Shown here: piece by piece, positions 51,373 through 63,332 of the stretch
Layout of the letters: the number at the start of each line of letters is the position of its first letter
Numbering within the stretch: position 1 is the stretch's first letter
Source: Limnomonas spitsbergensis
Taxonomy: Eukaryota > Chlorophyta > Chlorophyceae > Chlamydomonadales
Direction: 5' to 3'
Assembly (NCBI GenBank): GCA_037349105.1
Contig: JAYJMM010000039.1
Span: forward strand, 7,098,501-7,162,500
Length of the DNA: 64,000 bases
Notes under the pieces: generated by a model
Database searches by the model: none
What the model saw: the letters and a program-made list of their open reading frames with translations, nothing else
Told to the model about the DNA's origin: nothing
Position numbers and translations under genes: made by a program

Positions 51373-54300
51373 ATGCCCGTTTTGTTCTGCAGTAATCATT
51401 TCACGTTGGGGAGTGTGTCAACCAAGGTTGCCCACGTTGCACGAAGCATAACTCACGTTGCCTACAGACCAGAGATTCCCAACCAGCGTAAACCCCTGTT
51501 CACCCCGCATAAAGTGTTCATTTCCTCTGGAAGGCATCCTCGCCAGCAACTGTCAATCGCGATGACGTCCAAGCCCTTGACGACAATGCCCTTGAGCGAG
51601 ACCGGCGCCTTCAAGCGAACTGAAGCTGCATTTCGGGACATCATCGCGCCGGGTGGAAAATTCGAACCTGAGGGTAAGTACGATACGCTCTCATCCAATT
51701 CACGTCAACGGCTTTGCTGATGACTATTTATTCATGTCAAGTTGCGGCTAGATGAGGGTTAAAACATGCTACTGACCAGTGCGCTCCACCCTGCCTGGTG
51801 ACCAAGATCATGACTCACAGTCGGGCCGGCATGCATGCCAGGACCCGGCTCACGCAAGCAGTCAGAGTACTCAGATTACACGACCGTCGTGCATCTGTTA
51901 CCCAAGACATTCGTGATGATATCCAATGCATGATGCTTGCTGCTGATACTTGTGTACTCTATGGTCAGTTCTTGGATGATACTCTGTGACCAGTTCTTGG
52001 ATGGTCCCAGTCCTGGTCCCAGTCTTACCAAACCTGGAGGACTCTAGTTTTTGGCTTCCAAGCTTGCAGTGTCTATAGAGCGAGGGGCTCTGTGCTATCG
52101 CAATCGGTGGTGCCTAGAATCCCAGACAGGCCGGGCCATCAATTTCCAGGTTTTCCCCCAGGTTAGTAGTCATGGTATTACCGACAGACTGGTGCTGGGT
52201 CGCAGGGGTGAATGCCCATCAATCATGGCCTGTTGGTGGCTGTCCCATGATGCGGCATTGGCTGACTCTACTACTTGTTGGATGCCGTCATTCTAGGTTT
52301 ATCTCCACATTTTCTAGCTTGCTTCCTCCTTCCAGTACGCTCTGCCTGGCCCTTTCGAAAAAGGCTGTTGGGTGGGTCCGTTGGTGCTGAAAGGATAAAC
52401 TAGCAACTCTGCATCATTCCTATCCAATGGTTGCCAGTGAGGCAGATGATGAAAATTGTGCCCGATATTCAATATGCTAAGTGGCCTGTCTGCTCCACAC
52501 AGTCGGCAGGTACCATTTGTACGTTTCCTTGGCATGCCCCTGGGCGCACCGATGCGTCATGGTGCGCAATCTCAAGGTAAAAGTGTGGGGGCCGTAGTGG
52601 GCAGCAGATTTACGGGTTTGGTATCATCCGTACGGTGCCTTGGCATGCCCTAGGGCGCACCGACGCATTGTAGTGCGCGATCTCGAGTTAACAGCGTGGT
52701 GGGCAGGCCGTGATTTGTATGATATATCTGATCCGTTGAACACGCACAATCAGGCAGCTGAGTGATCAAAGGAGTTAGGGTTTTAATATCATTGACGTGA
52801 GCACGCATGACCATGAAAGTATGAATTAGTGATCCACTTAAACAACTAAACACTGGTAATTGCCTTCCCACTGAGATAAAAAGGACGTGTTTGCATGTAC
52901 TCGTATCGGGCTCTGCATTCATGATAGATGCACAGCCCTCATGCGTGCAAGCAGAGGGTATGGATTGTTTGAGGGTTCAGGGTTTGCCAAGTGCTTTTGC
53001 TTTGGGCGTGAACCAAGGCAATCTTAATACGGCGATGTTGTGGCTGGTGGCTGTCCTGCCGCTTTGCAGGACTTACAGGATGTGATCGGCCTGCCTGGGA
53101 CGCACCCAAGATTCTGCCCACCGCCCTGTAACAAACCTCTGGGTGCTGTCCCGCCACACTGCAGGACTTAAAAGATATGATCAGCCTGTTCGTGATGCAC
53201 CAAAATTCTGCCCGCCCCTCTTTAACAACCTTCTGGTTGCTGCCTTGCTAAATGACAGGGTTTGCAGGATGTGATTGGCTTGTCCGTGACGCACCCGACA
53301 TGGCAACGGTCCAGGCCGGATGATCCCACGGATGAGCACAACGGCTGGATGTTTGCCAATGACGGGGACCCGCCCCTGCCTGGCACAGGAGGTAACCGGG
53401 GAGAAGCTGTCGCTGCTGCTGTTGCTGGTGTCTCAAACCTCATGCCCTGAACCTGAAGGCGCTTCATGTCGTACATGCGGGGTTGGTCGCTGTGAAAACT
53501 GGATTTTTTTGAATTAAATGTGTGATCAGTCCAACATGTCGGGATTGCTTTTGTATCCCTGCACCGCTAGAATGTTTCCTGTGCCTCCCTCCTCGTCCTG
53601 TTCATGAGGTTGAGTCTTTTAACTCAGGAACCCTGCACTCCCCCCAAGTCTCCCCACTGGGGCCATGGGGTGTGGCATTGTCTTCAAGCTGCGCTGTCCT
53701 CTTTGTTCCCTGCGGCCTGTAGGAAACTGAACTTATTTTGAAGCGCTCTGCATGCAGCTTTTCTCATAATTCCACATGCCCCGTAGGGAGCGTCACTGTC
53801 TACGTAACCGCATCGCCTCGTGGCTTCATCTCCGATTGATTTGCTTTCCTTGCCTCTTGGTTTCTGCCAAGGTCACGGATTGTTTGGGACCAGCGGCTGC
53901 GTCCCCGACACCGTCAACGGGACAAAGTTTGTTCGCGATTTGTACACCATGGCGGGAGACACAATTGGTACGGGACTAGCAGGGCTTGGCGATCTGGGAT
54001 TAGGGCTGTCATGCCCTGAACCTGAAAGGCTGAAAGGCTTAAGAACCTTGGTGATGCAGGGCTGTGGGGTGATAGGCATTGGCAGCGCTCATGGCCCTCA
54101 GGATCTGGATCTGAATTAGGTGATATCTGGAGATCCAGGGCTTGTGGCTCTTTGGATCTGGAGCTTAACAACATGATGTCTGGAGATCCTGGGCAGGGTT
54201 CTTAGGATCTGGATCTGAATGAGATGGTCTCTGCCTCTCTGGAGATCCTGGGCCAGGATGACCGGCACCAGTTTGGCTGGGGCCAGTGGGATCTTCTGTT

Positions 54301-57300
54301 CTTCACCCCCAAACCCGAAAGCACCCTGATAAGTTTAACTCATTGAGGGAAATTCAGTCGTGTGTCATCATCCCTTCATCCACTGGTTTAGGGGGGAGTA
54401 GTGTACCTCACCCTACCTCATTAATCCTGGACCCAGGAACCGGAACCCTATGAGGAACCGGTGAAGTTTTTAGATGTGAGATTTCGAGCCATGGTTTACA
54501 GGCCGGAAGAGCGTACCCGTACTGTTTGAGTGCAGGTTGGTATAGTGTGTGGCTGTGTGCACTGGCCCATGGTACGGTGCAAGAAGCCATCCAGCATCCG
54601 TGCGCATCGCATTCTTATGGGCGCAGGCCGGTGCAGTATATATAGGCTGTGGCACAAGAAGCCATATATCATATTTTTTGCATAATGTCATGCTGAACAC
54701 GGGCCGGGACAGCATACATAGGGTATGGTGCAAGAAGCTGTTGACCATCCTGTGTGTGTCGTCTCTTGCTGGGCGCAGGCCGGTACAGCGTGCCTGTGCT
54801 GTGGTGCAAGAAGCTCAAGACTATTGTGAACAACGAGAGCTCCGAGATCATCCGCATGTTCAACACCCAGTTCAATGACTTTGTCACCAAACCAGCCCTG
54901 GACCTGTACCCTGAAGACTTGAGGTCTGCAGTGGATGAGGTGTGGTGGGACGTTCAATCAATAGTTCGAACCCCTACCTATCTAGGGCTCATGATGGGGT
55001 TCTTGAGGTCTGGAGTGTTTGAGGGGAGACAGGACATCATTGAGACTCAAGGCCCTGAATCTAAAGCTTGAGACCCTATCTCTTGAGGGCTTTTGATGGG
55101 GATTTGAGATATACATTACATAAGGTGAGGTGGGACAGCATTGAGACCCAAGGCCCTCGATCAACAGCTTGAGTCCCTACACATGGAAGGCTGTTGATGG
55201 GGGACTTGTGGTCTGCATTTCATCTTATGGCAAGGGTGTCGTCGCAAGGGTGTCCTTGCAAGGGTGCCAATGTGCATAAGGGTGGTATTGAGAAGGAAGG
55301 CTCCAATCAGCAGCTTCACGCCTTGACTATCTAGGGCTGTTGATGGAGCCTGATTGTGAAGGCTTGCCAAAGTAGGAAGGAAGATGATGGGAACGGTGCA
55401 TTCATATCCTCTTCCTCGTTTTTCTTTTTCCGGTCCCTGCACATAATCTCCCGACTAACCTCATTCTTATCTCTCGCCCACTCGTCCATGCACCGCATCT
55501 CCTGAACTCCGATACCCGTCCCCCCTTTTCTCATATCTACGCCTGTTCTCCCTTCTCTCCGATTGTCTCGTCTCTACCTCATTCCTGCTACGTCTTCCGT
55601 CTCCTCTCCCAACATCTGCTGCTCTGCAGGTGAAAGGTTGGTGTACCCTAGCAAAAACAACGAAGGATACGACTGTGGCAATAATTCATAAACGTCGTTG
55701 TCCCCGCCTACTCCCCCCCCTCCTCTCATGTTCTGCAGGTCAACGCGTGGGTGTACCCCAGCATCAACAATGGGGTGTACCGCTGTGGTTTCGCCGCTAA
55801 GCAGGAGCCGTACGAAGAGGCGGTGGAGTGAGTCCTGTCCTTGGAATAACCCTGTAATGCCATGGACTGCATTGTACTGCCTATCTGGGCTTAGTGTGGG
55901 GCCTGTCGCACGGACATTGTATGACATCTTGACTGTTGCATGTGTGTGTTTGTTGAGAGAGAACTTTCAACCTGGAACATCGAGCGTGTGTTTTGTGTGC
56001 GAGAGAAGTTTCAGCTGTTTACATACATTCGACATAAAATTACTCATGAGATGGCCTGAACCCTAAATGCTCAACCACGGGGAGACTCTGCTGCCCTCAT
56101 ACCCCACCAAGCCCGTCCGTGCCTCACAGAGATAAGCAGAAGCATGGCACCCAACTAGTACACTTGAGCAGGGTTTAGACCATTTGACATTAAAGCGCTC
56201 ATGAGAAGGCCTTAACCTCAACAGGAAACCCCTGGGAGATTTTTCTGCCTCTCTAAGATCGTCCCTGCCTCTAAGATTGTCCCTGCCTACTGTAAACCCT
56301 GTTATACCTCCAGTGAGCTTTTCGACGCGCTTGACCGCTGCGAGGAGATCCTCTCCCGCCAGCGCTTCATCGCGGGTGACCTGCTGACAGAGGCCGACAT
56401 CCGACTCTTTGCAACACTGATCCGATTTGATCCGGTCTACGTCGTGTACTTCAAAACCTCCAAGAAGTGAGCTCCTGGGGGGAAGGGCATGGAGATCTCC
56501 AGGGAAATTGATGCAGGGGGGTGCATGCAGACTTTCAGTGAAGGGTGAAGGGGGGACAGGCTGCCTTCCAGTGAAGGGTGAGGGGGGTGCATGCAGGTTT
56601 TCAGGGGGCTGTTCATGGCAGTGAGGGAGATGCATGGATGCAGGTTCGCTTGGGGGAGACCAGGGTGTTCACAAAGGGGAATGGATGCAAGTTTGAGGCT
56701 GAGGGATGCAGGTAGGATTGTGTGTGGGGGGGGGGGGGCGGTCACGGTACCTAGAGGAATGGATTAAGGTCTTCACGGGGGGGCAAGGGGAAAGGCAGAG
56801 TTCAGGGGGACAGGGCTGCATTGGGAGCAACAGGCTCCAGGACGTTTCCCCGTCTCCAACGAGGGCTGTAGAGAGAAGGAATGAGTTGGAACTTTGCTGC
56901 TTTCCACTGGGAGAATGTGGATTGAGGCAACATGGCAGCTCGTGGCTCCAGGCCTGAAGGAGGGTGAGCAATCTGGTATGCAGGGTTATAGAAGTTGAAA
57001 GAAAACATAGCTCTCTTGGAATTGGAGGTGCAAGTCCTGCCCCCAGGGCAAGCCTCGCAAGCATTGGGTCAATATTAATGTATGAGGTTTAGCAGCTTCG
57101 AATAATGCCTGAGATGGGCTAATAAAAATATGGGAGACTGGGACCTAAACTTGCGCCCTCTAACCAGGCCAGGCTTAAACATGGCCCCTGATGAAGGAGG
57201 CCTCAGAAATTGGATGGCGCATTGAAACAAAATAAATCTTGATTTTGACCTGTAGCTCAGTGGCCCGCACTGAGGCCTCTCCAGTTTGGGCAGAACCTTG

Positions 57301-58287
57301 GGTTGTGGCTCCCAGAGGTTGCTCTGTCCATATGTCAATGGAGTACCTTGACTCCTTTACCCTAAGGCCTAAACCCTTCCCCATGCCGTGATCTCTGCAG
57401 GTTCATCCGGGAGTACCCCAACCTCCGAGAGTACGTTCGCGAGATCTACCACACGCCAGGTCAGTATTGGCTCTCAAGAAAGCCTGGGGTCTGACCCCAA
57501 CACTTCAATCCAGGGCAAAGCCCTCAGGCGCACAACCTCAGGGCACCTGGCAGCTTGGCCTCTCCTGGCGGTGCACGCTGACGCTAGGACCTCATGTTCA
57601 GTTTTCCTGGAGCTTCTTGGGTGGTGTTTGTTACCCCCTGACAAGTGTATGATGAGACCACCGGGCTGCAAATCCCAACTGTGCCAAACTGATGCATCGG
57701 ACTTTCACACCGTACTACTGTAGAGAGCCGTACTTTGGAATGGGTGTGAGGAGCCGTACTGGTGTGAGCCGTGTTATTGGGCTTTACCTGTGCTGTGGCC
57801 AAAGTCTGCTAAGTGAGCCTGATCCAATGAGCCTGGTTTGCCCTGCTCCCCATTCTGCCGGCATCAAGGGATGTGCCACATCAAGCACATCAAGGAGCAC
57901 GACGCCATGAATCCCCCGGAAGTGAACTTGTAAACCCTCAACCTCATATCTGAGCAGGTGTCAAGGAGCTTTTGTACATGAGGCACATCAAGGAACACGT
58001 TCTCCCAAGTCACCGTTCATAAAGTGTTTCAACCCTTACCCTTTGATTGTACACCCTAATGCCTATTAAACGGCTTTTCTTGCCGCGATCTAATGGAGCG
58101 CACTCATCTTGAGGTGAACATTAACCCTGTTACCTGAACAGGCATCAAGGAATCTGTCAACATCAGGCACATCAAGGAGCACTACTTCACGAGCCACCCT
58201 AAACTTAATTTCTACGCGATTGTGCCCAAGGGGGGTGATCCCTGGTGGGAGCAGCCACCAGTAGGCCGGCAGCTGATCACAAAGTGA
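51373..58287 (+). CDS. Glutathionyl-hydroquinone reductase (GST xi class, ECM4/YqjG type)
   Basis: Nine exons with consistent phases: 51373-51673, 52503-52576, 53259-53391, 53872-53967, 54779-54939, 55739-55827, 56314-56466, 57401-57459, 58142-58287; 403 residues from the chosen ATG. Family marks: [26 protein letters not shown] with the catalytic Cys of [26 protein letters not shown] with [26 protein letters not shown]; the GST C-terminal helices with [16 protein letters not shown] and VYVVYF; and [17 protein letters not shown]. The enzyme reduces glutathionyl-hydroquinones, releasing glutathione. About 80 residues before MTSKPL are basic, Ser-rich and acid-poor, so organelle import, probably plastid, is likely. 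Start codons at 51319 and 51562 are also possible. Confidence 0.92.
52630..52711 (+). repeat. Decayed tandem copy of GS-HQR exon 2
   Basis: GTACGGTGCCTTGGCATGCC, then CTAGGGCGCACCGACGCATT, mirrors exon 2 at 52518 (GTACGTTTCCTTGGCATGCC, then CCTGGGCGCACCGATGCGTC) 112 bp downstream and continues into intron-derived sequence. The copy has a TAG where the CPWA tryptophan should be, so it is a dead exon. Confidence 0.85.
53050..53238 (+). repeat. Two decayed tandem copies of the GS-HQR exon 3 edge
   Basis: Units starting at 53050 and 53144 repeat the acceptor and first 40 bases of exon 3 (unit start 53239). Each reads GCTGTCC-GCC---TGCAGGACTT-type sequence followed by degraded [10 protein letters not shown] codons. 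The period is 94-95 bp. Neither copy keeps the frame. Confidence 0.85.
54485..54778 (+). repeat. Decayed tandem copies of the GS-HQR exon 5 start
   Basis: About three to four units upstream of exon 5 each carry GCAGGCCGGT- or GGGCCGGGACAGC-like acceptors and TGGTGCAAGAAGC (near 54572, 54648, 54720), with the true exon at 54800. The period is about 75-80 bp. Confidence 0.8.
54976..55370 (+). repeat. Degenerate tandem array after GS-HQR exon 5
   Basis: Four units begin with CTAGGGCTCATGATGGGG-like sequence (about 54976, 55079, 55181, 55326). Some carry a copy of the exon 5 end (CTTGAGGTCTGGAGTGTTTG against exon ACTTGAGGTCTGCAGTGGAT). Confidence 0.7.
55626..55695 (+). repeat. Decayed copy of GS-HQR exon 6 in intron 5
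   Basis: CTGCAGGTGAAAGGTTGGTG, then TACCCTAGCAAAAACAACG, mirrors the true exon (CTGCAGGTCAACGCGTGGGT, then GTACCCCAGCATCAACAATG) 107 bp downstream. Confidence 0.8.
57861..58030 (+). repeat. Two decayed copies of GS-HQR exon 9 in intron 8
   Basis: Units at 57861 (GCATCAAGGGATGTGCCACA) and 57956 (AGGTGTCAAGGAGCTTTTGT) carry the HIKEH codons AGGCACATCAAGGA or AAGCACATCAAGGA. The second has a preserved acceptor and reads [20 protein letters not shown] before a stop. Confidence 0.85.
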
Positions 58288-58289
58288 AC

Positions 58290-58440
58290 ATAAGAGGTGT
58301 GTGATTCACAATTGTTGGGAGCGTCCGCCAGCTGGCCGTTAGCTCATCAGGCAGTCAAGCGTGTGAGGTGTACAATTCCCTGTTAGGGAAGCAGTCGCCC
58401 GGATGCCTGCAGCTGGTCATGAAGTTCAGTGTTTTCCCTG
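58290..58440 (+). repeat. Two decayed copies of the GS-HQR 3' end in the 3' flank
   Basis: GGGAGCGTCCGCCAGCTGGC with GTGAGGTGTACAATTCCC, and GGGAAGCAGTCGCCCGGATG, follow the true C-terminal codons (GGGAGCAGCCACCAGTAGGC) at roughly 72-bp steps. This shows the same local duplication outside introns. Confidence 0.75.
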
Positions 58441-58568
58441 TTGGTAGGAAGGGGTTGTATGATAATATCTGTTGTTGTGACAACAAGAGGCCTCAGGCCA
58501 GTGGGCTAGTGCCTGATCAGGGTGAAAACTTTTGAGGCGTGCTGTGAGGTGTGGGGGAGATTTGAATT

Positions 58569-58573
58569 TGTAA
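58569..58573 (+). promoter_or_regulatory. Candidate poly(A) signal TGTAA of the GS-HQR gene
   Basis: TGTAA about 280 bp after the stop, beyond the duplicated 3' units. Assigned by position. Confidence 0.3.
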
Positions 58574-59121
58574 GTTGTTTGTGAAGTTTTGCGTGAAGTT
58601 TTCAAGACGCCAAGTACCCTTTTGGTAGTTGCTGCTGTCCGCCAGTGAGATGTGTCTACCAGACTACCACCCCAATTGGTGACCACCACTGGCTGCTGCC
58701 TGTCAGGCGTGCCCACTTCCCCAAGTATTAGGTGCTGCTGTCAGCTGGAGACGGTCGAGCACTCCGGGTCGGGCTAGCCGGGATATGGTGGGGGGTTACG
58801 GTGATGACTAAGCGGACTCAGTGATGAGCCTGGTACTGGAGAAACAGCTGGTCCTGGAGAAACAGCCGTTCCGTTCTGCCCCATTGGCACCTGGGGAGCT
58901 ACCCCCACCCCCCTGATTCAATCTTGCTTTCTAGTTACTGCGTTTTCAAACGTGAGTGAAGGCTGTTGTTTCGGAGCTTATTGTATTATGCAGTAGGCAA
59001 ACCTGGGGATAACATGGATGAAGTTTTATTTCATAATATTGCTCGCTGCATTGTCGCCACTTGGAACGAGGGAAAGTGCTTTAAGCTTCGTTGCAATCAT
59101 TGTTTCCCCCCTGGTTTTGTC

Positions 59122-59165
59122 CAATGACGTTACCGTATGGCTTTGGGCCCTGCTAAAGAACATCG
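59122..59165 (-). mobile_element. Short LINE 3'-end fragment
   Basis: CCAATGACGTTACCGTATGG, then CTTTGGGCCCTGCTAAAGAA, matches the family 3' end with small changes. Confidence 0.5.
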
Positions 59166-59290
59166 GTCATCCCAGTGTCCAACTGTTTTGCTGCAATGGT
59201 TGCATCCCTTTGAGCAATTGGAATGCCTTGCCCCTGGTTTGACAGTGTAATATTTTGTCATTACCTTTTCTACGCCCACACAGCGGAGCC

Positions 59291-59331
59291 TTTTTGAGCA
59301 GGGCCCAGAGGTGTAACGTCATTGACCTTTT
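59291..59331 (+). mobile_element. Short LINE 3'-end fragment, opposite orientation
   Basis: TTTTTGAGCAGGGCCCAGAG followed by GTGTAACGTCATTGAC is the reverse complement of the motif at 63333. Confidence 0.55.
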
Positions 59332-59783
59332 TGAGAAGCGATGGGGGTGTATACGGTTCCGGACTCATCTCCCAGGCTGCTCGGGATGTCTACAAGATTG
59401 GAATTTCATGACTGCCGGATGTTCCAGTTGTGACGCGCACCTGCGCCTTTCCCCCCAGGGCTTTCACCAAGGCAAGGTGGATTCATCAATCCTGAAATAT
59501 AAACCCTCAAGTATGCCAGAAAGAGGTTTATGGAGGATAGATGAGCCGGCTATGGCCGTACTTGTCCAATAAGAGGGGAGAGATGCTGACGAGGACATCT
59601 TTTCTTCAGGATTTACATCCCCTTGGCTGCCAAGAGGGTGCTTGAAGCATGAAGTCAACATTGCATCCGTCAGCCACAAGTCACGACGAATACTTTGTGT
59701 CCCTCGCAGAAATGCCTAGGTCCCACAGGAAGGCATTTCACTACATCTTCCGCAGGTGTAACGTCGTTGCCTGTTGTGCACAG

Positions 59784-60620
59784 TCAATGACGTTACATCT
59801 TTGGGCCCCGTACAGAAAGGCTCAGTCACGTGGGCGCCCAACTGTTCTGTGGGGTAAAAGAAATACAATAAGTCAGGACAGAAGAAGAAGGACTGGGTAA
59901 GAAGCAGACAAAAGGCTGGATAACAGGAACAGTCAGAGGTGTCCCCACTCCCCAGCCTCTAAAACGCCTACGCCTCAACACTATCTACCATATGAACATA
60001 TCATCCACGAAAGCCCGGGCATCTCACACACACCTGCCCTAGTATAACTCGTTGAAGTCTTTGGCAACGTCCGGGGGCCCTGCCCATCCTAGCTCCTTTA
60101 GATATACCTGGACGCAAGGGCATTCAAAGCAAGCATGTAACGCATCTTCCACATGCTCACCGTCTCCTTTAACCCAGCAACGTTGCAGCATGTCTCACGC
60201 CGCGAACCACTGCACTGTCCTCTAGTGCTGTCGGCCATGCTGGTGGTGCCGAGTCGCGGCCGTAAGATTGTGCGTACACAAGCACACTCCTTGTCTCTAA
60301 TGTGGCTCCTGGTGTGCACCCGCTGTAAACAAACCAGGCATGGTAGGCTGCAGCAGACTTGTGTTCAGAGGCGGGATCCTTGGGGTCCCCTTTAACCAGA
60401 AAAGGCCAGCAGCTCGCGGGCTTTGTTCACGAGCACCAGCTCCTCTGAGGCGGTCAGTCAGTCTGACACAGTTGAATGACAGCTGCACCCCGCCACAGCT
60501 CCTCTGTGTGCACCCAGTAGTTCACTATGCTAAGTGCGCCTTCCGGTGCTCTTCCTGACTGCAAGCTGCATGCCCGCCGCCATGGCTGCCGCCAAGAGTG
60601 GGCTGTATTGGAGGCTTGAG
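59784..60620 (-). mobile_element. Truncated LINE copy with zinc-ribbon coding
   Basis: The minus strand encodes CWVKGDGEHVEDALHACFEC then PCVQVYLKELGWAGPP at about 60060-60185, the same zinc ribbon as at 33.6 kb. Further along it encodes PLLAAAMAAGMQLAVRKSTG near 60560-60605, matching LINE coding near 34040-34090. The 3' end at 59784 carries the AATGACGTTACATC motif and GGGCGCCCAACTGTTC. Frames are broken. Confidence 0.7.
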
Positions 60621-61573
60621 AGAAATTCCGTCCGGCTCTACTTCCTGGCTGGTCCCTTGGGGTTGTCCTGTCGCAATGGTCATCTGCCATATGGTACCAG
60701 TTGAAAACAGGAATATTTTTGCAATCTTGGTAGGCTACTTTGGGTTGCCTTGGTCTCTCGCACCTCCTCTGGCTGATGCCTCCCAAAAGAGAATTGATAA
60801 GCTTGGATGGTAACAGCATCTAGGGTACTGGTCTCGTAGCCCATTAAGCTACCAAGGCTGGCAGATCTAGAGAGCTGGATGCCGCCATACGGAATAGGCA
60901 TGGCATGCATTGCGCAGGATGTTAAGTCCAAGCAAGAGAAAGGCACCATGGCCACACCTAGTATAGTTCGAGCCTACGGTATGGCAGTACTACAGATCAC
61001 GGATGCTGTATCAATCAGCACTACCTTCATTGTAGAGCGGGATTTTCAAATTTGATGTACCGGTACATCATGGACACTATCCATGCATGCACACTGTGAT
61101 GCTTCTTTTTGATGGAATCGGGAATATGGATTCGGCCCAGCGTATACCTAGCTGTACACAAATTATTTCTCGAGTGCGGCATGTGCAACATTCAGATCCT
61201 CCCTCTGGCTTTCATCCCGTCGGTTGGTAGGGACGAGCTGGAAGCTCGGGTGGAAGTATGTCGCGTGTTTCGGACTAGCCCCAGTCGATGCTGCCTGCTA
61301 GACGTCACATTTAATAAGAATGGTAGTCCATTATACAGGCTTGGTGCATACACACTCCTGCCTTGGCCACAAGAGATGACGATGCGGGTCTTTGGCTTCC
61401 ACACAGGTCCTGCCAAGAAGAAACAGCTGGCCAATTCGAAGAACGAGTGGTATTGCGGTTTCCTATTTGAACCCTGAAGGGGGTTTGGCACGGTGACCAC
61501 ATACGCCGCTTCACAACATTCAAGGCATTCCGCAGTATTTCTCAATCCCCAACACCTCCTACCTAAATCGAAA

Positions 61574-62808
61574 ATGCAGACTATCCGTGCCTCCACTGCC
61601 ACCAGGGCCGTCAAGGTCTCCCGCTCTGCGGTCCGACCTCAGGCCTCTATGAGGGCCACCGTTCAGCGGGTCGCCCAGGTCAGCGCACAAACACACGCTT
61701 TTAAGGCAGAAATATGCTATAATGATGAGCCGAAGGCGATCACGTCGACATACGTGTTGATACCAGAATCCGCCACAACGTGATCCTAATCTGAATAATC
61801 CACCTCGCTCAGGTTGCTGGTGTGGCTATCTCCTCCCTGGCCCTGACCATGGCAGCACACGCTGGTGCGTTTCATCATTTCAGAGTTTTCTGTGCGGAAG
61901 ATGGAGGCGTTGGTAGTTGATCCACCGGACTGTTGATGCTGACGTGCTGTTGACGATGTTTGTCTCAGATGCCACCATCAAGCTCGGAGCTGATAACGGT
62001 AGCCTTCTTTTCGAGCCCTCAACCGGTAAGGGCTTTTTGTGCTCGTCTAGCTTCAGTCTAAACTCCCTCCTCGGGACTCTCCTCGCTATGGTGGTCTGTC
62101 ACCTTATCGCCATGATTTCTGCCCACAGTGACCATCAAGGCTGGCGAGAGCGTCACCTTCGTCAACAACGTTGGGTAAGTAAAATAATAAGCTAATTACA
62201 TCCCAACTCGAGAGCCAGATTCCGGATTCTGTTGCACCCGTCATACTTTTCGTGTCCATAGGCCTGTATGGGACTTAAGGGGTGCCTGATGGGAAATGGA
62301 TGTCATGGACTCCCCCGAAATATACTCCTTGCTCCAATAAGTGGTCTCTACCAGCTGTGGCATTGAAGCCAAACAGATTCCCAGGGATCATCAGACTGAT
62401 TTAGTCATGCTGGACTAGCCATGTGTGTCCATGCAATCTGACATCATTTGTCTGTGCGTGACGCAGGTACCCTCACAACGTTGTCTTCGACGAGGACAAC
62501 GTCCCGGTGAGTTAATGCACACATACTTCACCTGTACTGTTCACCGCAAAAGTTGCATGCCCTGCAATGGAATGGCCAAGCAAGACATGATCTGAAGATT
62601 ATGACATCAGCCCAATCATTACTCACGAAATCAATCCTCATCCTTGACCATGCAGGAGGGTGTGGATGCTGATGCCATCTCCCGCAACGAGTACCTTAAC
62701 GCCCCCGGCGAGAAGTACTCTGTCAAGCTGTCCACCCCTGGCGAGTACGGCATGTACTGCGAGCCCCACCAGGGCGGTGGCATGGTTGGAAAGGTTATTG
62801 TGCAGTAA
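61574..62808 (+). CDS. petE: Plastocyanin precursor
   Basis: Six exons with consistent phases: 61574-61678, 61813-61864, 61969-62025, 62129-62174, 62467-62506, 62656-62808; 150 residues. Exons 1-2 encode a bipartite transit peptide: a Ser/Arg/Ala-rich stromal part ([20 protein letters not shown]) and a hydrophobic thylakoid signal ([17 protein letters not shown]) with an A-x-A site before [10 protein letters not shown]. The mature protein has about 98 residues. Copper ligands are present: His in [12 protein letters not shown], and Cys, His and Met in [10 protein letters not shown]. It ends VGKVIVQ. Plastocyanin carries electrons from cytochrome b6f to photosystem I in the thylakoid lumen. In many algae it is copper-regulated; no copper-response site was identified here. 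Confidence 0.97.
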
Positions 62809-62892
62809 ACATTTGCTCGCTGAAATTCCGTTGGATCTTTATTTGGGATCATGAATGTTTGACTTTTTTCACGGCCTACTCGCAGCCCATTG

Positions 62893-62920
62893 TTGTGTAA
62901 ACATTTGCCGTTGCTGAGAA
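62893..62920 (+). repeat. Copy of the plastocyanin stop region in its 3' UTR
   Basis: GTGTAAACATTTGCCGTTGC at 62894 resembles CAGTAAACATTTGCTCGCTG at the stop codon (62803), about 91 bp apart. Confidence 0.5.
62896..62900 (+). promoter_or_regulatory. Candidate poly(A) signal TGTAA of plastocyanin
   Basis: TGTAA lies 88 bp after the stop, a usual distance for green algal transcripts. It arises inside the duplicated stop-region sequence. Confidence 0.5.
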
Positions 62921-63332
62921 CTAGGGAGTGCGGAACATGATGAACTGCAAGTGTTTGTTTAACTCAATGACATACCATCTTGGGCCGTGCTGGAAGGCAT
63001 GCTGTGCTGGTGCCCCAAGGAAGTCAGGAAAATGAATACGTTTTTTGTTTATCCCAGTATGCACCAGCTCCCTCATGCGGGAACTTGGTTGCCAGGAGTA
63101 CAAGTGGAGCGAACTTGGGCTGATCCAATGGTTTGTGGCCGATACAAGCTAGTGAAATAAACACATGTGTGCATTGTGCGTTCCAAAAGGCAGAACCATC
63201 TAGTCAAATGGCTGGTTTCAGATGCGAGATTTGGTAGGAGGAGGACGAATGGCATGGACATCCTCGGCACAATTGAGGGTGAAGCTTCTAAGGGTTGGAA
63301 AGAACGTCAGAAACACATGGGTCAGGAAAACC

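Larger units (their letters stand above)
58574..61573. other. Intergenic, LINE-derived fragments, no intact gene
   Basis: LINE 3'-end fragments at 59122 and 59291 (opposite orientation) and a longer LINE remnant at 59784-60620. An open frame at 61109-61477 just upstream of plastocyanin is unrecognised and overlaps the expected promoter region, so I do not call it. Confidence 0.5.

Noticed and set aside
61109..61477. 122-aa ORF just upstream of plastocyanin
   Set aside because: No family resemblance, and its position overlaps the expected promoter and 5' UTR of plastocyanin.
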